Shown here one piece after another: positions 19,433 to 27,697 of a stretch of 64,000 nucleotides of DNA. The notes beneath the pieces are model-generated. The model did not search any database and had not been told where the DNA came from. It saw only the letters and a list, made by a program, of their open reading frames with translations. Numbering within the stretch: the stretch's first letter is position 1; each line of letters starts with the position of its first letter. Source of the DNA: Herbaspirillum sp. alder98 (lineage in GTDB: Bacteria; Pseudomonadota; Gammaproteobacteria; Burkholderiales; Burkholderiaceae_D). The stretch covers positions 1-64,000 of the forward strand of contig NZ_JAIUCY010000006.1 of assembly GCF_020179755.1 (NCBI RefSeq), given 5' to 3'. The position numbers were made by a program, and so were the translations under genes.

Positions 19433-20862
19433 GCCGCACCTGCCGCAGCGGTGATGACGACGGACTGGCTCCAGGCGCGTTGCCCGGCGACCGTGCCGCG
19501 CAAGCGCTCAAGCTGCGCGCGCACCTGCTGCGGCGAGGTGCCGCCATAGCCACTGCGCGCGGCCACGGCGACCTCGGGCGTGAGCACGGCACGCACCTGT
19601 GGTCCCAGATCGGGACTGATGGCGGCCAGTTCGGCGTCATCCAGCTGATGCAGCTCCAGCCCCAGGTCTTCGCAGCGGCGCACCATGGCGCCGGTGATCT
19701 CATGGGCCTGCGCAAATGGCACGCCCCGGCGCGACAGCCAGTCAGCCACTTCGGTGGCCAGCGTGAAGCCCTGGGTGGCATCGGCACGCATGCGTTCAGT
19801 GTTGACCCGCATGGTGCGCACCATGCCGGCCATCGCCGGCAGCACCATGTGCAGCACGTCGATGGCCTCAAAGGCGGCGTACTTGTCTTCGGACAAGTCA
19901 CGGTTGTACGAGAACGGCAAGCCCTTCAGCGCCACCAGCATATCCATGAGCAACGAGATCAGGCGCGCCGAGCGACCGCGCGCGAGCTCGGCGATATCCG
20001 GGTTCTTCTTCTGCGGCATAATCGAACTGCCGGTCGAGAAGGCATCGTCCAGCTCGACCCAGCGAAACTGGCGCGACACCCACAGCGTGACTTCTTCGGC
20101 CAGGCGCGAGATGTGGGTGCCGAGCATGGCGCAGTCGAACAGGAACTCGGCCACATGGTCGCGACTGCCCACGGCATCGATCGAATTTTCACAGGGGCCG
20201 TCGTAACCGAGATCGGCGGCCGACAGCTCGGGATGCAGCGCAATCGCCGACCCGGCCATGGCGGCGGCGCCCAGCGGCGAGCGGGCATGCCGCCGGTCCC
20301 AGTCCTGCAGGCGCGAGAAGTCGCGGCTGAAGGTTTGCGCATGGGCCAGCAACTGGTGCGCGAAGATGATCGGCTGGGCCGCCTGCAGATGGGTGAAACC
20401 TGGCGCCAGGGTGTCGGTGTGCAGCGCCGCTTGCGCCATCAGCGCATCTTGCAGGTCAAGCAGCATGGCGCCGATCTCGCGCACCTGCTCGCGCAGGTAG
20501 AGCTTCAGGTTGTTGGCCGCCTGGTCATTGCGCGAACGGCCCGCGCGCAACTTGGCGCCGGTGGCGCCGAGCGCCTCGACCAGCACTCTTTCCATGAAGG
20601 TGTGGACATCTTCGTCGGCCGCTGTCGGTTGCAGTTCGCCTCGGGCAAAGGCCGCGCCCAGCGAGCCCAGCGTGGTGACGATGGCCGCGCATTCGGCTGC
20701 ATCCAGCACGCCGGCGCGCAACAATTCGCGCGCATGGGCCTGGGAGGCCACGATATCGAAACGGGTCAGGCGAAAATGATCGAGCCCGCCGCGCGACAGC
20801 TTCATCAAAGCCGGATCGGGCGGCGAACGAAAACGTGCTCCCCACAGGCGGGTCTCACTCAT
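19429..20862 (-). CDS. Argininosuccinate lyase family protein, probably a catabolic paralogue
   Basis: 477 aa, aspartase/fumarase superfamily. Signatures: WGARF near the N-terminus, KLRAGRSRNDQAANNLKLYLRE, THLQAAQPIIFAHQLLAHAQ (catalytic His region), and the fumarate-lyase signature GSSIMPQKKNPDIAEL with its catalytic Ser loop. The enzyme family releases fumarate from an aspartyl-N adduct such as argininosuccinate. The loop after the signature (LKGLPFSYNRDLSEDK) reads more like the actinobacterial type than the usual proteobacterial one, from memory. Packed within a transport/ureohydrolase operon rather than with arg genes, it is more likely degradative than the biosynthetic ArgH. Confidence 0.85.
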   Translation of the reverse strand: MSETRLWGARFRSPPDPALMKLSRGGLDHFRLTRFDIVASQAHARELLRAGVLDAAECAAIVTTLGSLGAAFARGELQPTAADEDVHTFMERVLVEALGATGAKLRAGRSRNDQAANNLKLYLREQVREIGAMLLDLQDALMAQAALHTDTLAPGFTHLQAAQPIIFAHQLLAHAQTFSRDFSRLQDWDRRHARSPLGAAAMAGSAIALHPELSAADLGYDGPCENSIDAVGSRDHVAEFLFDCAMLGTHISRLAEEVTLWVSRQFRWVELDDAFSTGSSIMPQKKNPDIAELARGRSARLISLLMDMLVALKGLPFSYNRDLSEDKYAAFEAIDVLHMVLPAMAGMVRTMRVNTERMRADATQGFTLATEVADWLSRRGVPFAQAHEITGAMVRRCEDLGLELHQLDDAELAAISPDLGPQVRAVLTPEVAVAARSGYGGTSPQQVRAQLERLRGTVAGQRAWSQSVVITAAAGAA

Positions 20863-20915
20863 GCTTGTTCCTTGTCTTCTGGTTGCAGCAAAAATCCTGA
20901 TGGCCGGGCCGGCCT

Positions 20916-21869
20916 TCAGCTACGGTACTTCACACCCGGGAAAATGCACAGCATTTCGTATGCCAGGTTGGCCGCGACCAAGGCGGTGGTACCGGCCTGG
21001 TCATAGGGCGGCGAGACCTCGACCAGGTCCGACGAGACGATGTCGAGCCCGCGGCAGCCGCGGATGATCTCCATGCCCTGCTGCACCGTCAGGCCGCCGA
21101 TCTCGGGCGTGCCGGTGCCGGGCGCAAAGGCCGGATCGAGGCCGTCGATGTCGAAGGTCAGGTAGACCGGGCCGTCGCCCATCTGGGCTCGCACTTCGGC
21201 CATCAAGGGCGCCAGCGAACGATGCCAGCAGTCTTCGGCCGGCACCACCCGAAAGCCCTGGGCACGGCACCAGTCGAAGTCGTCGGCGTGGTAGCCGGTG
21301 CCGCGCAGGCCGATCTGCACCACCCGTTGCGGATCCAGCAGGCCTTCTTCGAAGGCGCGCCGAAACGGCGTGCCATGGGCGATCTTCTCGCCGTTCATGG
21401 TGTCATTGACGTCGGCATGCGCATCGACATGGATCAGCCCCACCGGGCCCCGGGTCTTGGCCAGCGCGCGCAGGATCGGCAGGGTCATGGTGTGGTCGCC
21501 GCCCAGGCTGATGGTCTTGCAGCCGGTGGCATAGATGCGCTCGTAACCCTCTTCGATCAGGCGCACCGAATCCAGCAGGCTGTAGGGGTTGAGCGCGATA
21601 TCGCCGATGTCGGCGACCTTGAGCGAATCGAAGGGAGCCGCGCGGGTGGCCATGTTGTAGGGCCTCAGCAGCACCGATTCGGTGCGTATCTGGCGCGGAC
21701 CGAAGCGGGTGCCCGAGCGGTTGGACGTGCCCAGATCCAGCGGCACACCGACGAATCCGACATCGAGGCCGGTCGGATCGTCGACATAGGGCAGGCGCAT
21801 CATGGTGGCAATCCCCCCAAAACGGGGCATCTGATTGCCCCCCATGGGCTGATACAGTGCATGTTCCAT
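20916..21869 (-). CDS. Ureohydrolase of the agmatinase / guanidinobutyrase type
   Basis: 317 aa. Binuclear manganese hydrolase that splits urea from a guanidino compound. Metal motifs: ISLGGDHTMTLP, LIHVDAHADVND and LTFDIDGLDPAFAPG. The N-terminal MGGNQMPRFGGIATMMRLP and RPYNMATRAAPFDSL segments resemble Pseudomonas 4-guanidinobutyrase (GbuA) and guanidinopropionase rather than E. coli SpeB (recalled, not searched). First gene of the leftward operon, divergent from the LysR regulator, with the palindrome at 21953-21978 between them. Confidence 0.9.
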   Translation of the reverse strand: MEHALYQPMGGNQMPRFGGIATMMRLPYVDDPTGLDVGFVGVPLDLGTSNRSGTRFGPRQIRTESVLLRPYNMATRAAPFDSLKVADIGDIALNPYSLLDSVRLIEEGYERIYATGCKTISLGGDHTMTLPILRALAKTRGPVGLIHVDAHADVNDTMNGEKIAHGTPFRRAFEEGLLDPQRVVQIGLRGTGYHADDFDWCRAQGFRVVPAEDCWHRSLAPLMAEVRAQMGDGPVYLTFDIDGLDPAFAPGTGTPEIGGLTVQQGMEIIRGCRGLDIVSSDLVEVSPPYDQAGTTALVAANLAYEMLCIFPGVKYRS

Positions 21870-21952
21870 CGATATCCATCCTTGTATGTCCAGGTCTGTT
21901 ATTACCTATTCTATCGGCCTGTCATAGATGGAAATATATCGATGTCGCGACG

Positions 21953-21978
21953 TTTACATTGATAATTATCGATGTAAA
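21953..21978. promoter_or_regulatory. 26-bp near-perfect palindrome, probable LysR operator
   Basis: Left half TTTACATTGATAA is mirrored by TTATCGATGTAAA; only one base pair (T/C position 8) breaks the symmetry. It lies 84 bases before the ureohydrolase start and 26 before the LysR start, in an AT-rich island. Another ATCGATGT copy occurs upstream at about 21938. LysR-type regulators usually bind such dyads in the divergent promoter region. Confidence 0.75.
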
Positions 21979-22003
21979 AATCGAGGCTTCTCCGGGGAGT
22001 GCC

Positions 22004-22900
22004 ATGTTTAACAATGTCTTTGATCTGGACCTGCGGTTGATCCGGGTCTTCCTGGCGGTGGTCGACTCACACGGGGTATCGGCCGCGCAAGCCAAGCTCA
22101 ATGTCGGCCAATCGACCATCAGTGCGCAATTGAGCGCTCTCGAGACGCGCCTCGGATATCGGCTGTGCGAGCGCGGGCGCGCCGGCTTCAGGCTGACCGC
22201 CAAGGGCGAGAAGTTTGCCGATTCGGCGCGACGCATGATCGACGCCCTCACCGAGTTCGGCATGGAAGCGCGCAATCTCGACAAGCGGCTGGTCGGCACG
22301 CTCTCGATCGGCCTGATCGGGCATACGCCGGCGCATCACAATACCCGGCTGTCAGAGGTGATCCGGCGCTTTCGCCAGCGCGACGAAGCGGTGCGCATCG
22401 AGTTGCTGGTGCGCACGCCCAGCGAACTGGAGGAGATGCTGCTCAATGGCAGCATCCAGGTCGCCATCGGTTACTTCTGGCGCCGCGTGACGGCGCTGCA
22501 ATACACCCAACTGATGCTGGAACGCCAGGTCGCCTACTGCGCCCCGCCCCATCCGCTGTTCGACCGCCAGGGCGAGATCGAACCGGAAGAAGCCGCCAGC
22601 CACGCCTGGGCCTGGCGCGACTATCCGGTGCCGCCCGGCCATGTGCCGATCCACCGCCGCAACATCATGGCCGTGACCGGCAACATGGAAGCGATGTCGA
22701 TCCTGATCCTGTCGGGCCAGCATCTGGGTTACCTGCCCGAGGAAATGGGTCGCGACTACGTCGCGCGCGGCCAGATGCGCGCCCTGAACCGGGCCCAGCT
22801 TTCGTATGAGGTGGGGATCAGCGTGGTGACCAACCGCGTCGGCGCCGAAGAACCGATCGTGGCGGCATTTCTGGACGACCTGAAGGCCATGCAGCTGTAG
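22004..22900 (+). CDS. LysR-family transcriptional regulator
   Basis: 298 aa from the ATG at 22004; a longer frame upstream would run through the palindrome and is rejected. The winged HTH is at about 7-66 (LDLRLIRVFLAVVDSHGVSAAQAKLNVGQSTISAQLSALETRLG). The effector domain follows (GTLSIGLIGHTPAHHNTRLSEVIRRF). Divergent from the guanidino-compound operon, which it most likely controls in response to a substrate or breakdown product. The weak tail resembles regulators linked to amino acid catabolism. Confidence 0.92.
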   Translation: MFNNVFDLDLRLIRVFLAVVDSHGVSAAQAKLNVGQSTISAQLSALETRLGYRLCERGRAGFRLTAKGEKFADSARRMIDALTEFGMEARNLDKRLVGTLSIGLIGHTPAHHNTRLSEVIRRFRQRDEAVRIELLVRTPSELEEMLLNGSIQVAIGYFWRRVTALQYTQLMLERQVAYCAPPHPLFDRQGEIEPEEAASHAWAWRDYPVPPGHVPIHRRNIMAVTGNMEAMSILILSGQHLGYLPEEMGRDYVARGQMRALNRAQLSYEVGISVVTNRVGAEEPIVAAFLDDLKAMQL

Positions 22901-22965
22901 CACCGGGGATCAAGGCCATTGCTCACTGGCCTTCGCCAGGGCGCTGGGCTTGAGTGGCAAACGAA

Positions 22966-22993
22966 CCGGGCCCCTGCAAAAGCAGGGGCCCGG
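22966..22993. terminator. Strong hairpin between convergent LysR and osmoprotectant ABC genes
   Basis: Perfect 12-bp stem CCGGGCCCCTGC / GCAGGGGCCCGG with an AAAA loop. There is no T-run on either side, so it may act as an RNA stabiliser or Rho-assisted terminator rather than a classic intrinsic terminator. Confidence 0.7.
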
Positions 22994-23015
22994 CGAGATT
23001 CGACCTGCTCGACGG

Positions 23016-24149
23016 TCAGGCCGCCAGCGCCACTCCGCGCGAACGCCCCGAGCTGAGGTAGGTGGCAATCGAGTCCTGGGTGATTTCGCCCATATAGGCG
23101 CCATCGGCATCGATCACCGGCATCCAGCTGGTGCCCTGCTTGTACATCTTCGACAGCACCACCCGCAGGTTTTCGTCTGGTGCGGCATTCATCGTGAACG
23201 GACGCACCTTGCCGGCCGCTTCGCCGGCGCTGGCGCGCACGTCGCGCCGGGTCAGATAACCAAGCGCACGATTGTCGGCGTCGGTGATGGTGAGGTAGCG
23301 CGTATCTTCCTCGTCCATCAAGCCCAGCGCCTGGGTGCAGGTGACATCCGGGCGCGCCGTCACCGGCGTGGTGGCGGCTTCGCCGGCGCGCACCAGCAGC
23401 AAGCGCTTCAAGGTGTGATCCTGGCCGACGAAAGCGCCCACGAAGTCATCCTTGGGACGCGCCAGCAGAGTATCGGGATTGTCGACCTGCACCAGCTTGC
23501 CAGCGCGGAAGATGGCGACCTTGTCACCCAGCTTGATGGCTTCGTCGATGTCGTGGCTGACCATGATCACGGTCTTGTCGAGCTGGCGCTGCATCTGGAA
23601 GAATTCGTTCTGGATCGACTCGCGGTTGATCGGATCGACCGCGCCGAAAGGCTCATCCATCAGCAACACCGGGGCATCGGCGGCCAGGGCGCGAATGACG
23701 CCGATACGCTGCTGCTGCCCCCCCGACAATTCGCGCGGATAGCGACGCAGGAACTTGGCCGGATCCAGCGCCACCATCGCCATCAGCTCGGTGGCGCGAT
23801 CGCGGCAGCGCTTCTTGTCCCAGCCCAGCAGGCGCGGCACGATGGTGATGTTTTCCTCGATGGTCATGTTGGGGAACAGGCCGATCTGCTGGATCACATA
23901 ACCGATGTGGCGGCGCAGGCTCACCTCATCGATGCCGGCCGTATCCTGCCCATCCAGCAACACCCGCCCCGAGGTCGGGCGGATCAGGCGATTGATCATT
24001 TTCAGCGTGGTGGTCTTGCCGCAACCGGAAGGCCCCAGGAAAACGCAGATTTCACCCTTGGCCACCTTCAGGCTGACCGCATCGACTGCCTTGACCTGGG
24101 TACCATCTTTTTGCGTATAGGTCTTGCTGAGTTGTTCGAGTTCGATCAT
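23016..24149 (-). CDS. Osmoprotectant (betaine/choline) ABC transporter, ATP-binding protein with CBS domains
   Basis: 377 aa. Walker A FLGPSGCGKTTTLKM, signature [15 protein letters not shown], Walker B PVLLMDEPFGAVDP, H-loop VSHDIDEAI. The C-terminal 120 residues carry two CBS modules (ALGLMDEEDTRYLTITDADNRALGYLTRRDV and VVLSKMYKQGTSWMPVIDADG), the ionic-strength-sensing arrangement of OpuC/OpuA and ProV-like ATPases. The start overlaps the following permease stop by 4 bases. Last gene of a four-gene transporter. Confidence 0.93.
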   Translation of the reverse strand: MIELEQLSKTYTQKDGTQVKAVDAVSLKVAKGEICVFLGPSGCGKTTTLKMINRLIRPTSGRVLLDGQDTAGIDEVSLRRHIGYVIQQIGLFPNMTIEENITIVPRLLGWDKKRCRDRATELMAMVALDPAKFLRRYPRELSGGQQQRIGVIRALAADAPVLLMDEPFGAVDPINRESIQNEFFQMQRQLDKTVIMVSHDIDEAIKLGDKVAIFRAGKLVQVDNPDTLLARPKDDFVGAFVGQDHTLKRLLLVRAGEAATTPVTARPDVTCTQALGLMDEEDTRYLTITDADNRALGYLTRRDVRASAGEAAGKVRPFTMNAAPDENLRVVLSKMYKQGTSWMPVIDADGAYMGEITQDSIATYLSSGRSRGVALAA

Positions 24150-24796
24150 TTCTGTACTCCTTTCGGTGTCAATATTTTCTGCAGTTGCTGCAGCATCAGG
24201 TCGGCGATGATGGCGAGGATGCTGATCAGCACCGCGCCCACCACCAGCTTTTGCATGTTGCTCTGGCTGATCGCGTGCAGGATCAGCACGCCCAGCCCAC
24301 CGGCGCCGATGATGGCGGCAATCGCCATCACACCGATATTCATGACCACCGCGGTGCGCACCCCGCCCAGGATCACCGGCACCGCCAGCGGCAGGTCAAC
24401 CATGCGCAGGCGCTGCCAGAAGGTCATGCCGATACCGATGCCGGCTTCGCGAATGCCGGGCTCGATGTTGTCCAGCGCCAGATAGGTGTTGCGCATGATC
24501 GGCAGCAGCGAATACAGGAACACCGCGGTGATCGCCGGCAGCGGGCCGATGCCGGCGCCGAAGCGCGAGAACAGCGGGATCATCAGGCCGAACAGTGCAA
24601 TCGAGGGCACCGTCAGCACCACCGTCGCCAGGCCCATCAGCGGCCCGGCCAGCCAGCGCACGCGCACCACCAGGATACCCAGCGGCACACCGATCAGGAT
24701 CGCCAGGCCGACTGCGATGCCGACCAGCTTCAGGTGTTGCACGGTGAGGCCGACGATGATCGGCCAGTCTTGCTGGAGATAAGTAATCAGGTCCAT
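24146..24796 (-). CDS. Osmoprotectant ABC transporter, permease
   Basis: 216 aa with about five to six transmembrane helices. It carries the ATPase-contact motif EPGIREAGIGIGMTFWQRLRMVDLPLAVPVILGGVRTA (about 110-147), typical of OpuCB/YehY permeases. A second permease of the same kind is encoded upstream (25734-26447), so the channel is presumably a heterodimer, as in OpuC and YehWY systems. Confidence 0.93.
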   Translation of the reverse strand: MDLITYLQQDWPIIVGLTVQHLKLVGIAVGLAILIGVPLGILVVRVRWLAGPLMGLATVVLTVPSIALFGLMIPLFSRFGAGIGPLPAITAVFLYSLLPIMRNTYLALDNIEPGIREAGIGIGMTFWQRLRMVDLPLAVPVILGGVRTAVVMNIGVMAIAAIIGAGGLGVLILHAISQSNMQKLVVGAVLISILAIIADLMLQQLQKILTPKGVQK

Positions 24797-24806
24797 GCCA
24801 CGCTCC

Positions 24807-25712
24807 TCAGATCAAGCCTTCTCGTTGCAGGAAATCGGCCGCCACACGGCTCACGGCCTCTTGATCGATGTCGACCCGCTTGTTCATCTCGGTCATCTTT
24901 TCGGTATCGATCTTCGCCGCCAGCGCGTTGAGCTGCTCGGCCAGCTTGGGGTTGGCCTCCAGCGTCTTGCTGCGCACCACGGGCGTGGCCTTGTAGGCCG
25001 GGAAGTAACCCTTGTCGTCGTCCAGCAGCTTCAGGTCGAAACCCTTGATGCGGCCATCCGAGGAATACGTCAGGCCGACAAACAATTGCTCATTCTTGAG
25101 CGCCGTGTAGACCAGGCCGGGATCCATCTGCTTGACCTCGCTGCGCGACAGCGAGAAACCGTACAACTGCTGCATCGGCCCCAGGCCATCCGGGCGCGAG
25201 GCGAATTCATAATCCACCCCCACCAGGTGTTGCCGGCCGTCGCCCTCGGCATCATCGGCATTGATGCGGTCGGCCAGGTCCTGCAGGCTGTTGATGCCCA
25301 GTTCCTCAGCCAGCTTTTGCGGCATGGCGAAGGCGTAGGTGTTGTTGAGCGCCGATTCGTCGAGCCAGACCAGGCCGCGTTTTTCGTCGAGCTGCTTGAC
25401 GCGCTGGTAGGTCTCTTGCGGATCCAGCTTCTCGTTGACGTGGTTGTAGACAATCAGCGAAGTGCCGGTGTATTCCCAGACGATGTCGAGTTGCCCGGTC
25501 TCTTGCGCCTGGCGCATCAGGGTGCTGCCCAGGCCGTTCTTCAGGTCGACCTGGTAGCCCTTGGCGCGCAGGTACTGCGCCGTCATGTTGGACAGCAGCA
25601 GTTGCTCGGTGAAGTTCTTGCCGCCGATCACGACGGATTGCGCGTGGGCCGTGGCGGCGGCGAAAAAGCCAAGCGCCATGGCCAGTGCGCATGCCAGATA
25701 TTTGGTTTTCAT
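24807..25712 (-). CDS. Osmoprotectant ABC transporter, substrate-binding protein
   Basis: 301 aa with a Sec signal peptide (cleavage near AHA-QSVVIGG, about residue 24). OpuAC family: VVIGGKNFTEQLLLSNMTAQYL, the DIVWEYTGTSLIVYNH motif, and GLTYSSDGRIKGFDLKLLDDDKGYFP. The fold and spacing match glycine betaine/choline/carnitine binding proteins with an aromatic cage. It lies between two permease genes. Confidence 0.92.
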   Translation of the reverse strand: MKTKYLACALAMALGFFAAATAHAQSVVIGGKNFTEQLLLSNMTAQYLRAKGYQVDLKNGLGSTLMRQAQETGQLDIVWEYTGTSLIVYNHVNEKLDPQETYQRVKQLDEKRGLVWLDESALNNTYAFAMPQKLAEELGINSLQDLADRINADDAEGDGRQHLVGVDYEFASRPDGLGPMQQLYGFSLSRSEVKQMDPGLVYTALKNEQLFVGLTYSSDGRIKGFDLKLLDDDKGYFPAYKATPVVRSKTLEANPKLAEQLNALAAKIDTEKMTEMNKRVDIDQEAVSRVAADFLQREGLI

Positions 25713-25733
25713 GTGGTTCCTCTCTGGAATGGG

Positions 25734-26447
25734 TTAGGCGCGCAAGCCGCGACGTGCCAGGTAGATGCCCGACAAGGTGGTCACCAGCGCATCGAGGATC
25801 AGCGCCAGCAATGCGGTCGACGCCGCGCCCAGCAACAGTTGACCGTGGTTGTTCAGGTAGATGCCGGGGAAGATCAGCCCCCCCAGGCTTTCGCCGCCGA
25901 TCAGCATCGACAGTGGCGCCGAGCCGACATTGATGGCCAGCGCCGTGCGCACGCCGCCGACGATGATCGGCAAGGCATTGGGCAACTCCACCCGCAACAG
26001 GATCTGGTGCGGCTTCATGCCGATGCCGCGCGCAGCTTCCTTCATGGCGGCGGGAACGTTGCGCAAGCCCTCGTAGGTATTGCGCACGATGGGCAGCAAC
26101 GACGCCAGGAACAACGCCAGGATCGATGGCCAGTTACCGATGCCGAACATCGCCAACGCCAGCGCCAATACCGCAATCGATGGAATCGTGTTGCCGATGT
26201 TGAAGATCTGGATGAATGCCTCGGCGCTGCGTGCGGCGGCCGGGCGGGATAACGCGACCCCGGCCGGCACCCCCACCAGCAAGGCCAGCGCCATCGAATA
26301 GAACACCAGTTCCAGGTGACGGCCGGTGTAGTAGATCAGGTCGCCCTGATAGTGCCGGATGGTGTCGGGACCGATCCACCAGATCAGTCCTGCGATGACC
26401 AGCGCCAATCCTAGCGCGCCGGTGAAGACGTGACGAACACGTGTCAT
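25734..26447 (-). CDS. Osmoprotectant ABC transporter, second permease
   Basis: 237 aa. Hydrophobic start (GALGLALVIAGLIWWIG), then about five more helices and the contact loop VPAAMKEAARGIGMKPHQILLRVELPNALPIIVGGVRTALAI. First gene of the transporter operon. The 20-residue N-terminal helix is longer than in the companion permease at 24146-24796. Together the four proteins form an OpuC/YehZYXW-type uptake system for compatible solutes. Confidence 0.92.
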   Translation of the reverse strand: MTRVRHVFTGALGLALVIAGLIWWIGPDTIRHYQGDLIYYTGRHLELVFYSMALALLVGVPAGVALSRPAAARSAEAFIQIFNIGNTIPSIAVLALALAMFGIGNWPSILALFLASLLPIVRNTYEGLRNVPAAMKEAARGIGMKPHQILLRVELPNALPIIVGGVRTALAINVGSAPLSMLIGGESLGGLIFPGIYLNNHGQLLLGAASTALLALILDALVTTLSGIYLARRGLRA

Positions 26448-26928
26448 GTGACCCCCTTTGGTATAGCCGGCACGACATGACGCCGCCGCCGACGGGTTGT
26501 AGGCATGAATGAATCGAGGCCACAGCAGTTAGCCGTGACGAAGACCTGGCGCCCGAGTTGCCGCAAGACATTGGCCTGGCGGTAGATGCGGGCAAGCCCT
26601 ATTTCGATTGTGTGTGGTTCGCTGCCCCTGGTGGGCTATCGTTTGGATACGAACCGAAGCTGCCATGCAGCGATGAAACCGGAAAACTCTCCGGCAAATT
26701 GAACATCCGTCAGACGGACTGGGAACTGCTTTGCGTTGTTGAACAAGTAATGTCGCTAGGACTTTCGATAGTATAAACCAATCGCTTAATAAAGTCTAGG
26801 AATGTTATTTCTTGTAATCATAACCAGGCGATCTTAAGGAAGCCAAATAGTTCCTTAAAGCATGCAAAATTGACTACTCAAGGAGCCGAAACGGCTGAGC
26901 CGGATCAGCTCCCTGTGCCTCGGCGGGG
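26448..26928. other. AT-richer intergenic region with a dyad
   Basis: About 480 bases without a convincing gene; a 72-codon frame at 26558-26776 lacks a good start and family resemblance. The stretch 26740-26870 is clearly AT-richer than its surroundings. It holds the perfect inverted repeat TTAAGGAA / TTCCTTAA at 26834-26858 (9-base loop). The region should contain the promoter for the leftward osmoprotectant operon. Its nature otherwise is unclear. Confidence 0.5.
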
Positions 26929-27627
26929 TCAGCGAATGGCGCCGAATACCTTGCCGATGATGGCGCTACCGGAACCGATCGGATCGCGTCGGATGGCTTT
27001 TTCCTCTTCACCGATCATCAGGAACAAACCGTCCAGCGCACGTTGCGTGACATAGCCTTCGACGGTGGCCTGGTCGCCCGATACCAGCCCGGTCTTGGCG
27101 ACCTGCCCCATGGTGGCGTTATAGCGGGCCGACAGGCCGTTGCGGTCGGTAATGCCCTTGACGATGGGCAGGAACTTGCCGGCCAGCTCGCCCGAGGTCT
27201 TCTGGCGGAAGAACTCGGTCACCGAGGTCTCGCCGCCACTGAGGATGTTCTTGGCGTCAGTCACCGACATCGACTTGACGGCATTGACCAGCAACGGCTT
27301 GGCCAGCGGCACGGCAGACTCGGCCGCATGGTTCATGTCGATCACCAGCTCATCGACCTTCTGCCCCTGGCCGGTCATGCGAATGAGCGGCATGGCCTGC
27401 TCGAGCGCGCCCGGCAGGCGAATCTTGACCTTGTCGTTGTTCAGGAAGCCATTCTGCTGGCCCAGCTTGGAGACGGCGACATTGGCGCCCTTCTCCAGGG
27501 CCGCCTTGAGGCCGCTGGTGGCGTCCTGGTTACTGATATCGGACAACGAAAAGGCGCTCGCCGCGCCGGTTGCCAGCAACAGGATGGCGCTGGCAATGCG
27601 ACGGCGTGTGATTGAAATGGGGAACAT
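26929..27627 (-). CDS. DUF4197 domain-containing exported protein
   Basis: 232 aa from the ATG at 27627 (MFPISITRRRIASAILLLATGAASAFS), preceded by AACCGGAGTGAGC. Sec signal peptide of about 24 residues, then the DUF4197 domain: SNQDATSGLKAALEKGANVAVSKLGQQNGFLNNDKVKIRLPGALE and the C-terminal TQRALDGLFLMIGEEEKAIRRDPIGSGSAIIGKVFG. The domain is widespread in Gram-negative bacteria and of unknown function; most members are periplasmic or lipoproteins. It stands alone 70 bases downstream of the MFS gene. Confidence 0.88.
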   Translation of the reverse strand: MFPISITRRRIASAILLLATGAASAFSLSDISNQDATSGLKAALEKGANVAVSKLGQQNGFLNNDKVKIRLPGALEQAMPLIRMTGQGQKVDELVIDMNHAAESAVPLAKPLLVNAVKSMSVTDAKNILSGGETSVTEFFRQKTSGELAGKFLPIVKGITDRNGLSARYNATMGQVAKTGLVSGDQATVEGYVTQRALDGLFLMIGEEEKAIRRDPIGSGSAIIGKVFGAIR

Positions 27628-27697
27628 GCTCACTCCGGTTGATGAAGACTGAAGCCACATGATGGCATGCCGCCAGGCGCACGCACAGTACAGGTGA

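Noticed and set aside
26558-26776. 72-codon frame upstream of the osmoprotectant operon
   Set aside because: Begins at a weak TTG, lies in a region of changing composition, no domain or ribosome binding site.
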